From contig JAOTWP010000031.1 in the NCBI GenBank assembly GCA_029862975.1, positions 1 through 35,803 on the forward strand: 35,803 nucleotides of DNA. The letters are read 5' to 3'. Positions within the stretch are counted from its first letter, which is position 1. Each line of letters opens with the position of its first letter. The position numbers and the translations under genes are program-made. Positions 32,423 through 35,803 of the stretch are shown here, piece after piece. The notes under the pieces are model-generated. The model worked only from the letters and a program-made list of their open reading frames with translations, searched no databases and was not told the DNA's origin. This DNA is from Acidobacteriota bacterium (GTDB taxonomy: Bacteria > Acidobacteriota > Thermoanaerobaculia > Multivoradales > JAHEKO01).

Positions 32423-33085
32423 TCACCCGCCGCGCCGCGCGACGAAGATCGCATGCCGGGCGCCGCGCTCGCCGCGGGCGCGCACGGCGTGGCTCGTGGC
32501 GTCGAAGCCGCACTTGCGCAGCAACCTGACGAACCGCGGGTCCGAGCTCGCCGACCAGAACGCGACGGTCCCCCCGGGCGCCAGGGCGGCCTGGATCTGG
32601 AGCAGGCCCGACCGGTCGTAGAGCCGGCGGTTCGACTCCAGGCACCAGGCGACGGGGCCGTTGTCGACGTCGAGCAGGATCGCGTCCCACGGCGCCTCGC
32701 GGACGATGAGGCTCCACACGTCGCCCTCGACGATTCGCGTGCGGCGGTCGGTGAGCGCGCCGGCCTGGAGGTCGGGCAGGTAGGCGCGGTTCCAGTCGAT
32801 GACGCGCGCGAAAACCTCGGCCACGACGACCTCGGCGCCGGGCGGCAGGACGTCGAGCGCCGCCCGCAGGGTGAAGCCGAGCCCCAGCCCGCCGATGAGC
32901 ACCCGCGGCCGGCCCCGGAGACCGCCGCAGGCCAGCCGCGCGAGCTCCCGCTCCGAGCCCGGCGCCCGGCTCGACATCAGCTCGTCGCCGTCGAGATGGA
33001 CGAAGTAGTCGCCGTCGCGGCGGTGGAGCGTCAGCTCCTGCCCGGCCGGCGTCGTGAACCGGTCGAGCGTCTCGAAGACCTTCAC
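32423..33085 (-). CDS. Spermidine synthase-like methyltransferase-fold protein
   Basis: About 220 residues with the Rossmann-type fold of spermidine synthases. Motifs are [20 protein letters not shown] (motif I), [19 protein letters not shown] with the acidic residue after strand 2, [12 protein letters not shown], and [12 protein letters not shown]. The C-terminal strand is [14 protein letters not shown]. The N-terminal part ([20 protein letters not shown]) is a short beta region as in SpeE but smaller, and the protein is shorter than SpeE (about 280). No polyamine genes are near. It may be a generic methyl- or aminopropyltransferase of unknown substrate. GTG at 33085 ([10 protein letters not shown]) is taken as start, though its ribosome site is weak. 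The gene is divergent from typA. Confidence 0.75.
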   Translation of the reverse strand: MKVFETLDRFTTPAGQELTLHRRDGDYFVHLDGDELMSSRAPGSERELARLACGGLRGRPRVLIGGLGLGFTLRAALDVLPPGAEVVVAEVFARVIDWNRAYLPDLQAGALTDRRTRIVEGDVWSLIVREAPWDAILLDVDNGPVAWCLESNRRLYDRSGLLQIQAALAPGGTVAFWSASSDPRFVRLLRKCGFDATSHAVRARGERGARHAIFVARRGG

Positions 33086-33202
33086 GGGCTCGAGGCTAGC
33101 ACCCGTCCCGATAGCCGCGGCCTTGCGGATCGTGTATGGTCCGCAGCCCCGGTCGGGCTGCCGCCCGCGCCGGTTTCCCGACAGCCTGCTCCGGAGAGAC
33201 CC

Positions 33203-35011
<1,809 letters not shown>

Positions 35012-35021
35012 CGGCGCGCCT

Positions 35022-35630
35022 TCACTCGCCCGCGGCGACGCGGTTGTAGACCCGCTCGAAGGAGAAGGGCCACTTGCTGCCGGCGACCTTGAGCTCCACC
35101 GTGACGAAGAGCTGGTCGCCGCGCCCGCCGAGCTCGTAGATCTCGAGCCGGCGGCCGGCCGGATCGCCCTCGGTCGCCACCACCAGCCGGTCGCTGCCCT
35201 TCCAGCTCGCCGTCACCCGGACCGGGCCGCGGGGGCCTTCCTCGTCGACCTTGCGGCCGACGACGAGGGTCCGCTCGCGGTCGTCCCAGGTGGTGATCGT
35301 CAGGCGGGGGTCGTTCCAGGCGATGACGAGGACGTTGGCCCCCGCGACCACCTCCGTCACCCGCTCCGCGAGCTGCTCCGCCCCCGGCTCCGGGCGGCCC
35401 CCTTCCGCGCGACCTCGCTCCGAGCGCCCGGGCGCCGGCCGCCGCGACTCCGCCGAGCGCACCATCCGCAACGGGTCGTCGCTGACCCTGGCGTCGAGCT
35501 GCCACACTCCCGCGAGCCGCGCCAGGCCCGCGCCGCGGTCGGCCGCCGGGGCGGGCGAGGCGGCGAGACCCATCGCCAGCAGGGTCCAGGCGATCGGCGC
35601 GCGCGCGGCTGCAGGCACCTTCCCGTTCAC
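35022..35630 (-). CDS. Secreted lipocalin-like hypothetical protein, about 202 aa
   Basis: GTG at 35630 yields MNGKVPAAARAPIAWTLLAMGLAASPAPA, a good signal peptide. In-frame starts further upstream would translate a 13-14 bp repeat array and are rejected. The mature protein has LAGVWQLDARVSDDPLRMV, a charged, low-complexity linker (about residues 63-90), then strands NVLVIAWNDPRLTITTWDD, RVTASWKGSDRLVVATEGD, QLFVTVELKV and FSFERVYNRV. This repeated-strand layout ('GxWxLDxxxSDDP ... VYxR') resembles the small beta-barrel exported proteins often seen in Acidobacteriota, but I do not assign a family or function. Confidence 0.72.
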   Translation of the reverse strand: MNGKVPAAARAPIAWTLLAMGLAASPAPAADRGAGLARLAGVWQLDARVSDDPLRMVRSAESRRPAPGRSERGRAEGGRPEPGAEQLAERVTEVVAGANVLVIAWNDPRLTITTWDDRERTLVVGRKVDEEGPRGPVRVTASWKGSDRLVVATEGDPAGRRLEIYELGGRGDQLFVTVELKVAGSKWPFSFERVYNRVAAGE

Positions 35631-35660
35631 GACCCCGGCACTGTCGCGCGGTGGCCGCCC

Positions 35661-35754
35661 GACTGTCAAGCCCGACTGGCAGGCCCGACTGGCAAGCCCC
35701 GACTGGCAAGCCCCAACTGGCAAGCCCCGACTGGCGAGACCCGACCGTCAGGCT
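35661..35754. repeat. Array of seven 13-14 bp direct repeats
   Basis: Consensus GACTGGCAAGCCC(C). Units start at 35661, 35674, 35687, 35701, 35715, 35729 and 35743. Units 1-2 are 13 bp and 3-6 are 14 bp; unit 7 (GACCGTCAGGCT) is degenerate. The array lies 31 nt upstream of the start of the minus-strand secreted protein gene and just before the window end. It may be a multi-site operator or a simple slippage array. Confidence 0.85.
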
Positions 35755-35803
35755 AAGATCCGGGCGTCGCCGGAGGTGAGCCCTGGATCCGATCCCCAGA
35801 CCC

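Noticed and set aside
35771..35803. Start of a plus-strand gene at the window edge (GGAGGTGA followed by GTG or CTG)
   Set aside because: Fewer than ten codons are visible, so neither the frame nor the start can be supported.

Overview
This is a GC-rich (clearly above 65 % by eye), densely coding bacterial window with no rRNA, tRNA, insertion sequence, prophage or CRISPR array that I can see, and no gene-free stretch longer than about 280 bases. The gene content suggests an Acidobacteriota member, perhaps Thermoanaerobaculia-like. Pointers are a large propeller-type hybrid sensor kinase, several secreted proteins of unknown role, a 'GFESGDTSAWS'-type C-terminus and an ECF sigma/FecR pair. Other GC-rich phyla such as Myxococcota are not excluded; this placement is inference.

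Layout. 1-2430 (minus): a FecR-like regulator cut by the window edge, its ECF sigma factor, and a short-chain dehydrogenase. 2581-5755 (plus): a cell-envelope glycan group made of a rhamnosyltransferase-like protein, an ArnT/GT39 membrane glycosyltransferase and a GT2 enzyme with an apparent CTG start. 5781-10148 (minus): a membrane sulfatase-fold protein and a threonine-degradation pair, kbl and tdh. 10290-16348: a lipoprotein metallo-beta-lactamase-fold enzyme, panE, and a 1393-residue hybrid two-component sensor. 16528-21905: secreted proteins, namely a subtilase with a tandem hexapeptide tail, an exported small protein, a sortilin/BNR-like protein and a lipoprotein. 21988-32328: an anaerobic-type redox island. 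32423-35630: a spermidine-synthase-fold protein, typA and a secreted hypothetical protein, followed by a 13-14 bp repeat array.

The redox island is the most interesting part. On the plus strand lie a NuoE-NuoF fusion and, about 6 kb later, a NuoG-type formate dehydrogenase catalytic subunit. The catalytic subunit's reading frame is crossed by one TGA exactly at the catalytic Cys/Sec position. A stem-loop with a GGUCU loop follows 18 nt after it, the same loop and spacing as I recall for the E. coli fdhF SECIS, so I read one selenoprotein rather than two broken genes. Between the two plus-strand genes, on the minus strand, is a 2-oxoacid:ferredoxin oxidoreductase operon. Its first gene fuses the gamma subunit, a GltD-like FAD/NAD(P) oxidoreductase and a two-cluster ferredoxin domain. 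Together they could connect pyruvate oxidation, NAD(P)H and CO2/formate. The nearby tdh-kbl pair feeds acetyl-CoA and glycine into the same part of metabolism. A vapBC toxin-antitoxin operon with a perfect palindromic operator sits between the por operon and fdhA.
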